Shown: in pieces, positions 30,333 to 38,209 of the stretch
Position numbering within the stretch: position 1 is the first letter of the stretch
Layout: each line of letters begins with the position of its first letter
DNA from: Balneolales bacterium ANBcel1
GTDB lineage: Bacteria; Bacteroidota; Rhodothermia; Balneolales; Natronogracilivirgulaceae
Length of the DNA stretch: 64,000 nt
Assembly: GCA_029688905.1 (NCBI GenBank)
Contig: JARULB010000005.1
Location: 310,001-374,000, forward strand
Direction of reading: 5' to 3'
The notes under the pieces: model-generated
What the model saw: only the letters and a program-made list of their open reading frames with translations
Databases searched by the model: none
What the model was told of the DNA's origin: nothing
Translations under genes and position numbers: made by a program

Positions 30333-31562
30333 ATGAATACCAATAAAGCAGTAGTCCTTCTGGGATGGAGTGCCCAGGCCATTGAAAGTGCACAAAAACT
30401 GGACAAACCCTATGTCGTTGTGAGTTTTGAAGAGTTTGAACCCTATGCGAAGGAAAACGGAATTCCTTTTGTAGCATGGGACTTCAATCAGTGGGGTGAC
30501 CAGTCCAATTCCCTGATATTACGCGAAAAGCTGGCGCCTTTTAACCCGAATGTAGCCATCCCGCTGTACGAGGAAACCGTGGAGTGGGCCGGAGCCCTTA
30601 ATACGTTGTACAGGGATGACCCCAGGGTGATGAACCGTGCGTTCCTGTTTCGAAACAAGGCGATGATGAAGCGCAAGGCCCTGCTCGCCGGACTCCGGGT
30701 CGGACTTTTTGAGGAGGTCCACAACAAGCAGGATGTCCACAAGTTCATGGACCGCCTGAATGAAGCCAATCTGGTACTCAAGGGTGAGGAAGATGCCTGG
30801 GTGCATCTGAAGCCGTTCAGCGCCGCCGGAACCGTCGGACACAAACTGCTGCGCAATCACGATCAGATCGACGAAAAGGTGATCGAAAAAGACTTTCCGT
30901 GTCTGGTCGAGAGCCACCTCCCCGGCCAGGAGTTTTCCTGCGAAGCGTTCATCCACAATGGGAAAATCCGATTTATGAATATTACCGAGTATATTCGCCT
31001 CGGCTATTCCAACTACATTCCCGCCGGACCCGATCTGCAGTCGAAGCGTCCCCAAATTCGCGAGGTGATGCAAAAACTGGTGGATGCATTCGGAATTGAG
31101 TACGGCGTCATCCACCCGGAGTGGTTCCTGACCGAAGACAACACCCTCAGTTTCGGGGAAGTTGCCTGCCGAATTCCCGGAGGGCACATTTTTGAACTCA
31201 TCAGCAAAGCCTACGGTTTCGACGCCATCCAGGCCATGATTCTTTGCAGTGACCCGGACACCACCGAAGAGCAGGTTGAAGCGTTTTTCCCATCCGATGA
31301 AGAACCCGCCCAACAGTACGCCGGAAGCCTGATGGTGTACCCGAAACCCGGCAAAGTCTCCCGCCTGATCATTCCGGAAGAGCTCAAAGAGGATCCCTAT
31401 TTTGAAAACCATACGCTTACCGAACCAATGGAGCACAAAGTATCGGACCAGCGCGAAGGCTTTGGCAATCACTACGGAACCATCTTCTTCCGCGGTGAAG
31501 ATCCCGGACGAATGGCAGAGCTGCTCAGACACTACGAAAATGTCGATTTTTACCAGGGTTGA
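30333..31562 (+). CDS. ATP-grasp ligase (L-amino-acid-ligase/carnosine-synthase-like)
   Basis: 409-residue cytoplasmic enzyme expected to activate a carboxylate as acyl-phosphate and join it to an amine. The start MNTNKAVVLLGW gives the pre-ATP-grasp Rossmann-like domain (1-95). ATP-grasp proper spans ~100-330: FRNKAMMKRKALLAGLRVG, an adenine/phosphate segment around LKPFSAAGTVG, CEAFIHNGK, and the metal site HPEWFLTEDNTLSFGEVACR followed by IPGG (Glu in HPEW and in GEVACR). The C-terminal ~80 residues resemble the cap of amino-acid ligases. Two bases separate its stop from the next ATG, so it is coupled to the 681-residue protein, its likely functional partner. Substrate unknown. Confidence 0.88.
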   Translation: MNTNKAVVLLGWSAQAIESAQKLDKPYVVVSFEEFEPYAKENGIPFVAWDFNQWGDQSNSLILREKLAPFNPNVAIPLYEETVEWAGALNTLYRDDPRVMNRAFLFRNKAMMKRKALLAGLRVGLFEEVHNKQDVHKFMDRLNEANLVLKGEEDAWVHLKPFSAAGTVGHKLLRNHDQIDEKVIEKDFPCLVESHLPGQEFSCEAFIHNGKIRFMNITEYIRLGYSNYIPAGPDLQSKRPQIREVMQKLVDAFGIEYGVIHPEWFLTEDNTLSFGEVACRIPGGHIFELISKAYGFDAIQAMILCSDPDTTEEQVEAFFPSDEEPAQQYAGSLMVYPKPGKVSRLIIPEELKEDPYFENHTLTEPMEHKVSDQREGFGNHYGTIFFRGEDPGRMAELLRHYENVDFYQG

Positions 31563-31564
31563 TT

Positions 31565-33610
31565 ATGGCTGACACAATCGCCGGACACATCCGCCATAAT
31601 TTTATCGAACAACTGGAACAGCTTAAAACCGCCGGAGTGCTTACCCGGCAGGACCAGGCCCGAAAACTGGCCAGCAGCCTCGATGCCATCATGGACAAGG
31701 AAGGAGGCATGGCGCTGATTTACGATCACATCGGCGATATTGTAGAGGCCGGCTTTTTTGATGATACCCAGTGGAAGGATCCCGATGTCCTCAATTATTC
31801 GCTGGTGGGAGGCACCCTTAAAGCGGGTGGGATGAACACCGTTTATGAGGTTCTCAGCGAGTTGCGAATTCTTGCAATAGCTCGGGGTCGCCTGGAAAGT
31901 CCGGCAATGACGGCCGAAGCGGCCCGCCGGTTCCTCGAAGAACTGGTGGTTGTAAATCTCGACCTGCTGTTCCCGGATGCCTCCGAGGAGCTTCGCAATG
32001 TGGATGAGGCCACCCGCAGAAAAATCGAGAATCTGTTTGCCTGGCTGAAACACGATTTCATTCAGTGGGACCGGATCAGCCGGCGGCTGGCAAAAGAGCT
32101 GGAACAGATTTGCAGCCAGAGGCCCATTGTAACCGACCGTGCCAAAAGCATCATCCGAACCGTCAGGGAACAGATGGCGGACCAGATTACAACTGACCGC
32201 ATGACGGCCGGGCCCGGTACGAAACCATCTTCTGAAGACGATGCCGAAGGCCGGGCCAACGGGCTCCCGCTTTATATTGATGCCCTGTACGCCCCGTCGC
32301 CGGAGTCGGTCAACCGAACACCTGAAGAGTACGAAGCACATATTGCGAATGCCCCGGAACAGCTGCTCGGCGAGGAATGCGACGCCCTCTCATTCACCCT
32401 GCGGCAAACCGGGCTTTCATCTGCCTTCCACGCCCTGATGCTCAAACGGGTGAGCGACATGCCGGAACTGATCGGCAGGCTGCTCGGACTAAACGACTAC
32501 GGACTGGCCGAGCTGAAAGAACATCACGCATCCATCACCCGGTTCATCTCCTTCGCATGCCGTCCCGATACCACCCGTTTCGTGTACGGACTTGCCGCCA
32601 TGCTGGAACGCAACCTCCTTTCGCGCCAGCCGGTGATGACCGGCCTGGAAAAACTGACCGATATTTCGCTCCACCCCGATGTTGCCGCCCACATCTCCGC
32701 ATCCCGTCCCGACAGCCGCTGCACGCCGCTTCAGCACCTGTTCGCTGACACCATCTGCATGATGGGTCAGCCGCTCGGAGTAGGCCAGGGCTGGAACCCG
32801 ACCTGCCAGTCGGCGCGCGGCATGAGTCTGTGGAGCCGGCACGCACCCGGCAAACTGCTCGACCTGATTCACACCGCCGCATCTTCCAACGATCTTGAAA
32901 TGCGGTTTGAAGGGCAGCTGCTCAAGGCATCCGAGCTCCCGGAAGGTTTGGCCAAGGACTTCGACTACAACCTTGACGCGGTGTCGATCGCGCTGGTACC
33001 GCACCTCGACCGCATCTATTTCGAGATGATGCGCCGGGCCTCCGGGCGGGGAGAGGATCCCCACAAGTGGGTCAACCCCGCCATGTACGGACAATGGATA
33101 CACACCGGGTTCCGAACTCCCTATAATTACCTGTACAACACCATCAGCCGGTACGACGCTTTTTTGAGACTCTTCTACGCTACCCATCACCCCGAATACA
33201 ACGGCGGACACGATCTCGCCTACCCCAACCCCGTCGGCATTTTTCTGACGGCGGCCAATGGTAAACTGCTCGGCTTCCACGCCGTCTCCCTGCTGCGGGT
33301 TGCGCGGCACGAGGAGGATTACCGGATCTATTTTCTGAATCCCAACAACGAAGGGCGTCAAAAGTGGCAGTCCGACATCCAGCCCACCGTCGCCGGCTAT
33401 GGAGAACAGCCGGGTGAATCGTCTCTGCCCTTCTATCAGTTTGCCTCCCGCCTGTACGCCTTTCACTACAACCCCGCCGACAGTGATGCATCTGACCGGA
33501 TCCCCGCCGAAGAAATTGAGCGGGTCACAAAAATTGCCAAAAACAGCTGGGGCGCTTCCTACACCTGGCAGGATGTGCCCGAGCCCATAGCCTCACCGGG
33601 AATCACGTAG
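31565..33610 (+). CDS. Uncharacterised protein with papain-like Q-C-H-N signature
   Basis: 681 residues, no signal peptide or membrane helix; I do not recognise a named family. The ATG at 31565, with AGGG 7 nt upstream, is two bases after the ATP-grasp stop. Residues 1-330 look helical. From ~395 the sequence shows GQGWNPTCQSARGMSLW: Gln408 lies six residues before Cys414, the spacing of papain Gln19-Cys25. A His follows at 572 in LLGFHAVSLL and an Asn at 592 in YRIYFLNPNNEG, the usual order and rough spacing of a papain-like triad. A cysteine peptidase, amidase or transglutaminase-like activity is inferred. A likely job is to cleave or transfer the amide made by the adjacent ATP-grasp enzyme. 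Confidence 0.8.
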   Translation: MADTIAGHIRHNFIEQLEQLKTAGVLTRQDQARKLASSLDAIMDKEGGMALIYDHIGDIVEAGFFDDTQWKDPDVLNYSLVGGTLKAGGMNTVYEVLSELRILAIARGRLESPAMTAEAARRFLEELVVVNLDLLFPDASEELRNVDEATRRKIENLFAWLKHDFIQWDRISRRLAKELEQICSQRPIVTDRAKSIIRTVREQMADQITTDRMTAGPGTKPSSEDDAEGRANGLPLYIDALYAPSPESVNRTPEEYEAHIANAPEQLLGEECDALSFTLRQTGLSSAFHALMLKRVSDMPELIGRLLGLNDYGLAELKEHHASITRFISFACRPDTTRFVYGLAAMLERNLLSRQPVMTGLEKLTDISLHPDVAAHISASRPDSRCTPLQHLFADTICMMGQPLGVGQGWNPTCQSARGMSLWSRHAPGKLLDLIHTAASSNDLEMRFEGQLLKASELPEGLAKDFDYNLDAVSIALVPHLDRIYFEMMRRASGRGEDPHKWVNPAMYGQWIHTGFRTPYNYLYNTISRYDAFLRLFYATHHPEYNGGHDLAYPNPVGIFLTAANGKLLGFHAVSLLRVARHEEDYRIYFLNPNNEGRQKWQSDIQPTVAGYGEQPGESSLPFYQFASRLYAFHYNPADSDASDRIPAEEIERVTKIAKNSWGASYTWQDVPEPIASPGIT

Positions 33611-33811
33611 CATGTTTTGGCGATGATGGTTACCATTCGAAATCCAGGTATTCCCTTTCGGCGCCCGATGCTTCCTGAATAAACATCCCGGGCATGGAAA
33701 AGCCCGTATTTGCCACGACGATTCCGTGCACGGCAATCCTCACATTGCAACCCTCATGTTACAAACCGGATTTCATCAGCCGCACACATTAGAAGATATA
33801 CTCAGTAATTT

Positions 33812-34972
33812 ATGGTCAAACACTCTTCCCGCATATTTCTGAGCCAGTCGGCCCTCAAGCAGAACTTCAGCTTTATCAGGGAGAAAATCGGTCCGCATCC
33901 GGTGATATCATCTGTGGTGAAGGCAAACGCATTCGGCCACGGAATAGCCACCTTCGTGCCGATGGCCGAAAAATGCGGCATCCGACACTTTTCGGTGGCT
34001 TCCAGCTACGAGGCCTGGAAAGTCCGCGAGGCGCTCACCCACGACGAAAGCCGGATCATGATCATGGGCATCCTCTATCCCGAAGATTTGCCGTGGGTCA
34101 TCGAAAACGGGGTGGAGTTTTTTGTCTTTGATTTCGAGCAGCTGGAGAATGCCCGGGCTGCCGCAGAAGAGGTGGGCAGGCAAGCCGTCATCCATTTGGA
34201 GCTGGAGACCGGAGGAAACCGCACCGGTCTGCCACCCGAAGAACTCGAACAGGCAATTCGATTTCTCAAAAAACACAAGAAGCTGCTGCGGTTTGAAGGC
34301 CTTTGTACGCACTTTGCCGGCATTGAATCGCTGGCCAATCAATTCCGGATTCAGCGGCAACTCAAAACATTCAACGACATGTACAAGCAGGTTCGGCGAA
34401 TGCGATACCTGCCCAACATCCGGCATACCGCCTGCTCGGCGGCCGCGCTGGCCTTTCCGGAGACGGTGATGGACCTGGTCAGGGTCGGCACCGCCCAGTT
34501 CGGCCTGTGGCCCAGTCCGGATATCTACAACATGCATCTGCTGCAGACCGGCAAGGTGAAGGACACCCCCCTGAAACGGGTAATGACCTGGAAAACCGAC
34601 GTCATGCACGTGAAAAAAGTGAAGCGTGATCAGTTCGTAGGGTACGGAACCAGTTATCAGGCACCCAGGGATATGACGATCGCCGTGATCCCAATCGGTT
34701 ACTCAAACGGCTATCCCAAGGCGTTATCGAACCGCGGGCACGTGCTCATCCACGGAAAAAAAGCACCGGTAACCGGCCTTATAAACATGAATGTGTTTAT
34801 GGTGGATGTCAGTCAAATTCCGGATGTGGCTGTCGGGGATGATGTTATTCTGATCGGCAAGCAGAAAAACAACTCCATAACCATCAAGTCTTTTACAGAG
34901 ATCACCGATTCCATCAACAATGAACTGGTGAGTCGGCTTCCTACCGCGATCCCCCGCAGAACGGTCAGGTAA
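33812..34972 (+). CDS. alr: Alanine-racemase-like PLP enzyme with atypical active site
   Basis: 386-residue fold-type III PLP enzyme. PLP-binding Lys37 in SVVKANAFGHG and catalytic Tyr278 in VGYGTSYQ are present, as are the Arg in ETGGNRTGL (Arg137) and RVGTAQFGLWP. Two usual positions differ. The Lys that is carbamylated in typical alanine racemases (HLKxDTGxxR) is Glu130 (HLELETGGNR), and the conserved CMD near the end is NMN (325-327). Both ring sites for racemisation remain, so it is probably active, but a substrate other than alanine is plausible. It follows the ATP-grasp/papain-like pair with a 201-bp gap on the same strand and faces the amidoligase operon. Confidence 0.9.
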   Translation: MVKHSSRIFLSQSALKQNFSFIREKIGPHPVISSVVKANAFGHGIATFVPMAEKCGIRHFSVASSYEAWKVREALTHDESRIMIMGILYPEDLPWVIENGVEFFVFDFEQLENARAAAEEVGRQAVIHLELETGGNRTGLPPEELEQAIRFLKKHKKLLRFEGLCTHFAGIESLANQFRIQRQLKTFNDMYKQVRRMRYLPNIRHTACSAAALAFPETVMDLVRVGTAQFGLWPSPDIYNMHLLQTGKVKDTPLKRVMTWKTDVMHVKKVKRDQFVGYGTSYQAPRDMTIAVIPIGYSNGYPKALSNRGHVLIHGKKAPVTGLINMNVFMVDVSQIPDVAVGDDVILIGKQKNNSITIKSFTEITDSINNELVSRLPTAIPRRTVR

Positions 34973-35080
34973 TGGAAACGAGTCATGATGATCTACTGAT
35001 CTGCCGGTCGGAAGCGGCTCCATCCACTCTCTGCGGAACGGTCCAGGTGAGGGAGGTGATTTTGGGCCTGGCGGACCGGA

Positions 35081-36580
35081 TCACGTGTTTTTTGCAAAGT
35101 ATTCAGCAACCCCGGCCCAGTCGGGCCAACTGCCCGCCGGTTCGGCGGGTTTTTCGACAATTTGTGCGGCGCCGTACCAGCCCATCCACTCTTGCCTGAC
35201 CGATTCATCGAGGTGGTCGACCCGGAAGTCCGCTCCACCGCTTCCGGAAGCTACCGTCACCATCACCGAGCAGAGTTGTTTCCTGCGCTGGAACCAGTTG
35301 GCCAGAACCGACAGCGACTGTACTCGGCGCCGATGGAACACCACGGTTGTCCGCGCCAGACGGCGAAACCGCATGAACCCCTGCTCCCGGTCAAATCCTG
35401 CCGCGGCATCCCGGTAGCGGATGTAGCCAATCAGAGCCGTTACGGCAAAGATTACGGGTATCAGCCAGAATAGCGAAAAATACCACGCCACCGCCGATGC
35501 CACTATCAGCGCCGGCACCACCGTTTTTATCTGATACCGCAGGAATGCGCGCCCCGGTGGCCGGACCCCCGGCAGCTGCACATCATACTCCGGCAGCATG
35601 TCCTGCATAAAACGATTCAGCTCGGACTTCCGGATCAGCGGAAATATAACCGTCGTCTTCCCGCCTTCATCCCCGAAACCCGCGTTTTCCACATATACCA
35701 TGGCATACCCGAACGGCTGACGCAAAATACCCTCGACTACGCGTACCGCCTGAATTCTGTGATAGGGTATGGTGACCTGCTTTTTTTCAAACAGGCCGCG
35801 CCGGAACTGCAGCTCCCGGCCATTGCGGGTAAGCGTAAATCCGGAAAATCGCAGGAGTGTGCCAAATACGGAGAGCAGCCATGCGGCCAGCACTGCCAAT
35901 AATACGAGTGTGATCCAGAATTCGGCACTGGTGCCACCGGCATACTGTTCAATAAAAGCGATCATCTGATCCTCTGAAATCACCTGATGGGCCTGTGACA
36001 TCGCGGTGCCCACAATCGAAAGTGCCACACCGAAGCTTCCGGCGGTACTTGCCGCAATTAGCAGTCGCCGGCGCGTGAGCCGGTAAACGGGCCATTCGGC
36101 CTCCCCGGATGCGGCTTCCACATCCCGTGCCTCGACCTCCAGCGCCCGCTCAATGGCCCGGGCTTCACTGCGGGAAATGGCGCTGATTTCGGCCTCGGGC
36201 GCAGCTCCCCCGGCGGTGAGCACATTCAGGCGAACCAGGCCGAACAGCCGCTGAACCGGTCCGGAGCTGATGTCGATGGCCTGAATCCGGTCACGGGGCA
36301 CATAGCGTTTTTTTCGCACAAAAAGTCCCTGTTCCACACGCAACTCATTCTCCTCGACACGCCAGGTAAACCGAAGCCATCCGACAAAACCGACAATCAG
36401 CAAAACGGTGAGCAGCAGCAGTATGCTCCACCAGGTGAACAGCGGCGAATTGCCTCCCTGTCCGGCAAAAAACACCAGGATTATCGGGATGATCATTTCG
36501 CGCAGGGATCTCATCACAAACGTGAAGATGGCCACCGGATGCTGACGCCTGGGTTTGCTGATATCAAGCCCGGTTATCAC
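35081..36580 (-). CDS. Bacterial PH-domain (bPH2) membrane protein, YdbT-like
   Basis: 499-residue inner-membrane protein with three bPH2 units, each next to a pair of membrane helices: unit 1 (LRVEQGLFVRKKRYVPRDRI), unit 2 (LQFRRGLFEKKQVTIPYHRI) and a weaker unit 3 (FRRLARTTVVFHRRRVQSLS). This is the YdbT plan. YdbS/YdbT pairs occur widely; their molecular role is not settled, with cell-envelope functions and antimicrobial peptide resistance suggested. The start overlaps the YdbS-like stop by 4 bp. It is the last gene of the amidoligase, C26, YdbS, YdbT operon and converges on the alr gene, 108 bp apart. Confidence 0.9.
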   Translation of the reverse strand: MITGLDISKPRRQHPVAIFTFVMRSLREMIIPIILVFFAGQGGNSPLFTWWSILLLLTVLLIVGFVGWLRFTWRVEENELRVEQGLFVRKKRYVPRDRIQAIDISSGPVQRLFGLVRLNVLTAGGAAPEAEISAISRSEARAIERALEVEARDVEAASGEAEWPVYRLTRRRLLIAASTAGSFGVALSIVGTAMSQAHQVISEDQMIAFIEQYAGGTSAEFWITLVLLAVLAAWLLSVFGTLLRFSGFTLTRNGRELQFRRGLFEKKQVTIPYHRIQAVRVVEGILRQPFGYAMVYVENAGFGDEGGKTTVIFPLIRKSELNRFMQDMLPEYDVQLPGVRPPGRAFLRYQIKTVVPALIVASAVAWYFSLFWLIPVIFAVTALIGYIRYRDAAAGFDREQGFMRFRRLARTTVVFHRRRVQSLSVLANWFQRRKQLCSVMVTVASGSGGADFRVDHLDESVRQEWMGWYGAAQIVEKPAEPAGSWPDWAGVAEYFAKNT

Positions 36581-37296
36581 AAATCCTCCCTTGCCACCCT
36601 GGCATATTCCGAAATGGTATTCCGCAGGTTGTCGGCAATCGGTTCGGAAAGTGCCGGTATTTCATGGGTATCGCCGGCGGTGGTAATCGTTACGGAAGCC
36701 AGTCCGAATTGCCGGTAGACCGGACCCTGGCGGGTGTCCACGTGCTGGACCCGCTTGATGGGAATCAGGGTGCGGGTGACGATGAAGAGTCCGCGCTGAA
36801 GATCGATTTCATTATGATCCACCTGGTAGCGCCACCGTTTCCACCGGATGTACGGGATGATGGTCGCCTCAAGAACCGTATAGACAAAAAACAGAATTCC
36901 CAGCACATAAGAGGGCCACACCGGCCATCCCGTGTCGGCCATCGCAATGGCTCCGTACCCCAGCGGAATGAGCCAGTAGGCAAGTGAGCCAAGGGATCCT
37001 GCGATACGCCAGGCATTAATCGCCTCCCTCGAAAGATAAAGGCGACCCTGTTCGTCGCGCAGTTCCGGCTCCGGCACCGCGGGCGGCATAGTGCCGGGCT
37101 TCACTTCAGGTTCGGATTCGCGTTCTGGCTTGGGTTCGGATTCTGTTCCCGCTCCCGCCTCATTTGGTCCGCCTGCATTCCGCGTTTCCGGCGGCCCGGA
37201 CTGATCTGCCAATGGAGGCTGCGGGCGCTCCGAATCCCCGGAACCTTTAGGATTTGTGGAAAACCGATGCCCCTCGCTATTCATATGATCATTCAT
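36577..37296 (-). CDS. Bacterial PH-domain (bPH2) membrane protein, YdbS-like
   Basis: 239 residues. Residues 1-85 are a Pro/Glu/Ser-rich, probably disordered cytoplasmic tail with repeated acidic motifs (ESEPKPERESEPEVKPG), much longer than in ordinary YdbS. Two membrane helices (SLAYWLIPLGYGAIAM; YVLGILFFVYTVLEATIIPY) are followed by one bPH2 domain (IDLQRGLFIVTRTLIPIKRV, VDTRQGPVYRQFGLASVTIT). It overlaps both neighbours by 4 bp (C26 upstream, YdbT-like downstream), so all three are translationally coupled and a YdbS-YdbT complex is likely. Confidence 0.9.
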   Translation of the reverse strand: MNDHMNSEGHRFSTNPKGSGDSERPQPPLADQSGPPETRNAGGPNEAGAGTESEPKPERESEPEVKPGTMPPAVPEPELRDEQGRLYLSREAINAWRIAGSLGSLAYWLIPLGYGAIAMADTGWPVWPSYVLGILFFVYTVLEATIIPYIRWKRWRYQVDHNEIDLQRGLFIVTRTLIPIKRVQHVDTRQGPVYRQFGLASVTITTAGDTHEIPALSEPIADNLRNTISEYARVAREDL

Positions 37297-38132
37297 GTAT
37301 CATTTCCTGCCGGTGTTCGATCGCTGTTATCACGGTGCAAAATAGCACTTTGAACCAGCTCATCAAACAACCGCCTTTGTGACGGAACCTGCGGAAGGTA
37401 TTCGGGATGCCACTGCACGCCGATCATAAAGGGATAGGTGCGGTGCTCCACGGCCTGCGCCACGCCATCAAGTTCGCGAGCAACTACGTGAATTCCCTCT
37501 CCCGGCTGCTTGACCGCCTGGTTATGGAGGCTGTTGACTCTGGTGACATCCTTGCCGATGATGGCATGCAGCCGGCTTTCGGGATCCAGTGTTACCGGTT
37601 TTCGGGGGTAGATGGTGGAGACATTGGGACGTTCGCGATAGTAATTGGCCAGATCCTGATACAATGTCCCTTTGTGGTAGACATTCAAAAGCTGGGCTCC
37701 CCGGCAAATCCCCAAAATCGGTATCTGTTTCTGCACCGCCATGTCGATAAGTTTCCATTCAAGGTCATCGCGCTGCTTGTCAACACCCAGTGCACCGGCG
37801 CTGAACGCCTTGCGGACGAGCAGAAAAAACGGTGCCAGGATCAGGGTGATCCAGCGTTGCCCTTTGGGCTCGTTGGGATCCGGTGTGGTACGAATATTCT
37901 TGAGATCCGTGACCAGGTCTTCATACCGGCCCGGATCGATATCGGCGCCGCCGCCCAATACAAGCGCGTGAGGATGGCCGCCCGGGGTTCGGCTGCGCAC
38001 TTTCTCAAAAGAGCGGGGTGTAATACGTCTGGCTCGTGCGCCGCTTCTGCGCAGGGCGTAACGTGTCGCCAGCCAGGCGGCGCCCCCTCCCTTATCGGGT
38101 CCGGAAACCCACACTATCGGTTTTCGACTCAT
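37293..38132 (-). CDS. Peptidase C26 / class I glutamine amidotransferase-like gamma-glutamyl hydrolase
   Basis: 279-residue cytoplasmic hydrolase of the PuuD/gamma-glutamyl-GABA hydrolase type. Nucleophile Cys143 in ILGICRGAQLLN; His242 and Glu244 in IGVQWHPEYLP complete the triad; HALVLGGGADIDPGRY and VNSLHNQAVKQPGEG are family landmarks. Such enzymes cut gamma-glutamyl amides. A ~30-residue insert (WITLILAPFFLLVRKAFSAG, 94-113) is unusually hydrophobic and may touch the membrane. The gene follows the amidoligase by 77 bp and overlaps the YdbS-like gene by 4 bp. Pairing of amidoligase with such hydrolases has been described for predicted peptide or cell-wall modification systems, where one makes and the other removes an amide. 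Confidence 0.93.
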   Translation of the reverse strand: MSRKPIVWVSGPDKGGGAAWLATRYALRRSGARARRITPRSFEKVRSRTPGGHPHALVLGGGADIDPGRYEDLVTDLKNIRTTPDPNEPKGQRWITLILAPFFLLVRKAFSAGALGVDKQRDDLEWKLIDMAVQKQIPILGICRGAQLLNVYHKGTLYQDLANYYRERPNVSTIYPRKPVTLDPESRLHAIIGKDVTRVNSLHNQAVKQPGEGIHVVARELDGVAQAVEHRTYPFMIGVQWHPEYLPQVPSQRRLFDELVQSAILHRDNSDRTPAGNDT

Positions 38133-38209
38133 GATGTTTCAATAAACTGTTTCAATGATAATGGCTCCAAGGTGCCACTTTTGATGATGTTATGTGGAGA
38201 ATGGCGCGG

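Noticed and set aside
33542-33556. NSWG near the end of the 681-residue protein, resembling papain's Asn-Ser-Trp-Gly
   Set aside because: It lies ~90 residues after His572, too far for the triad; Asn592 in FLNPNNEG is better placed, so this match is treated as chance.
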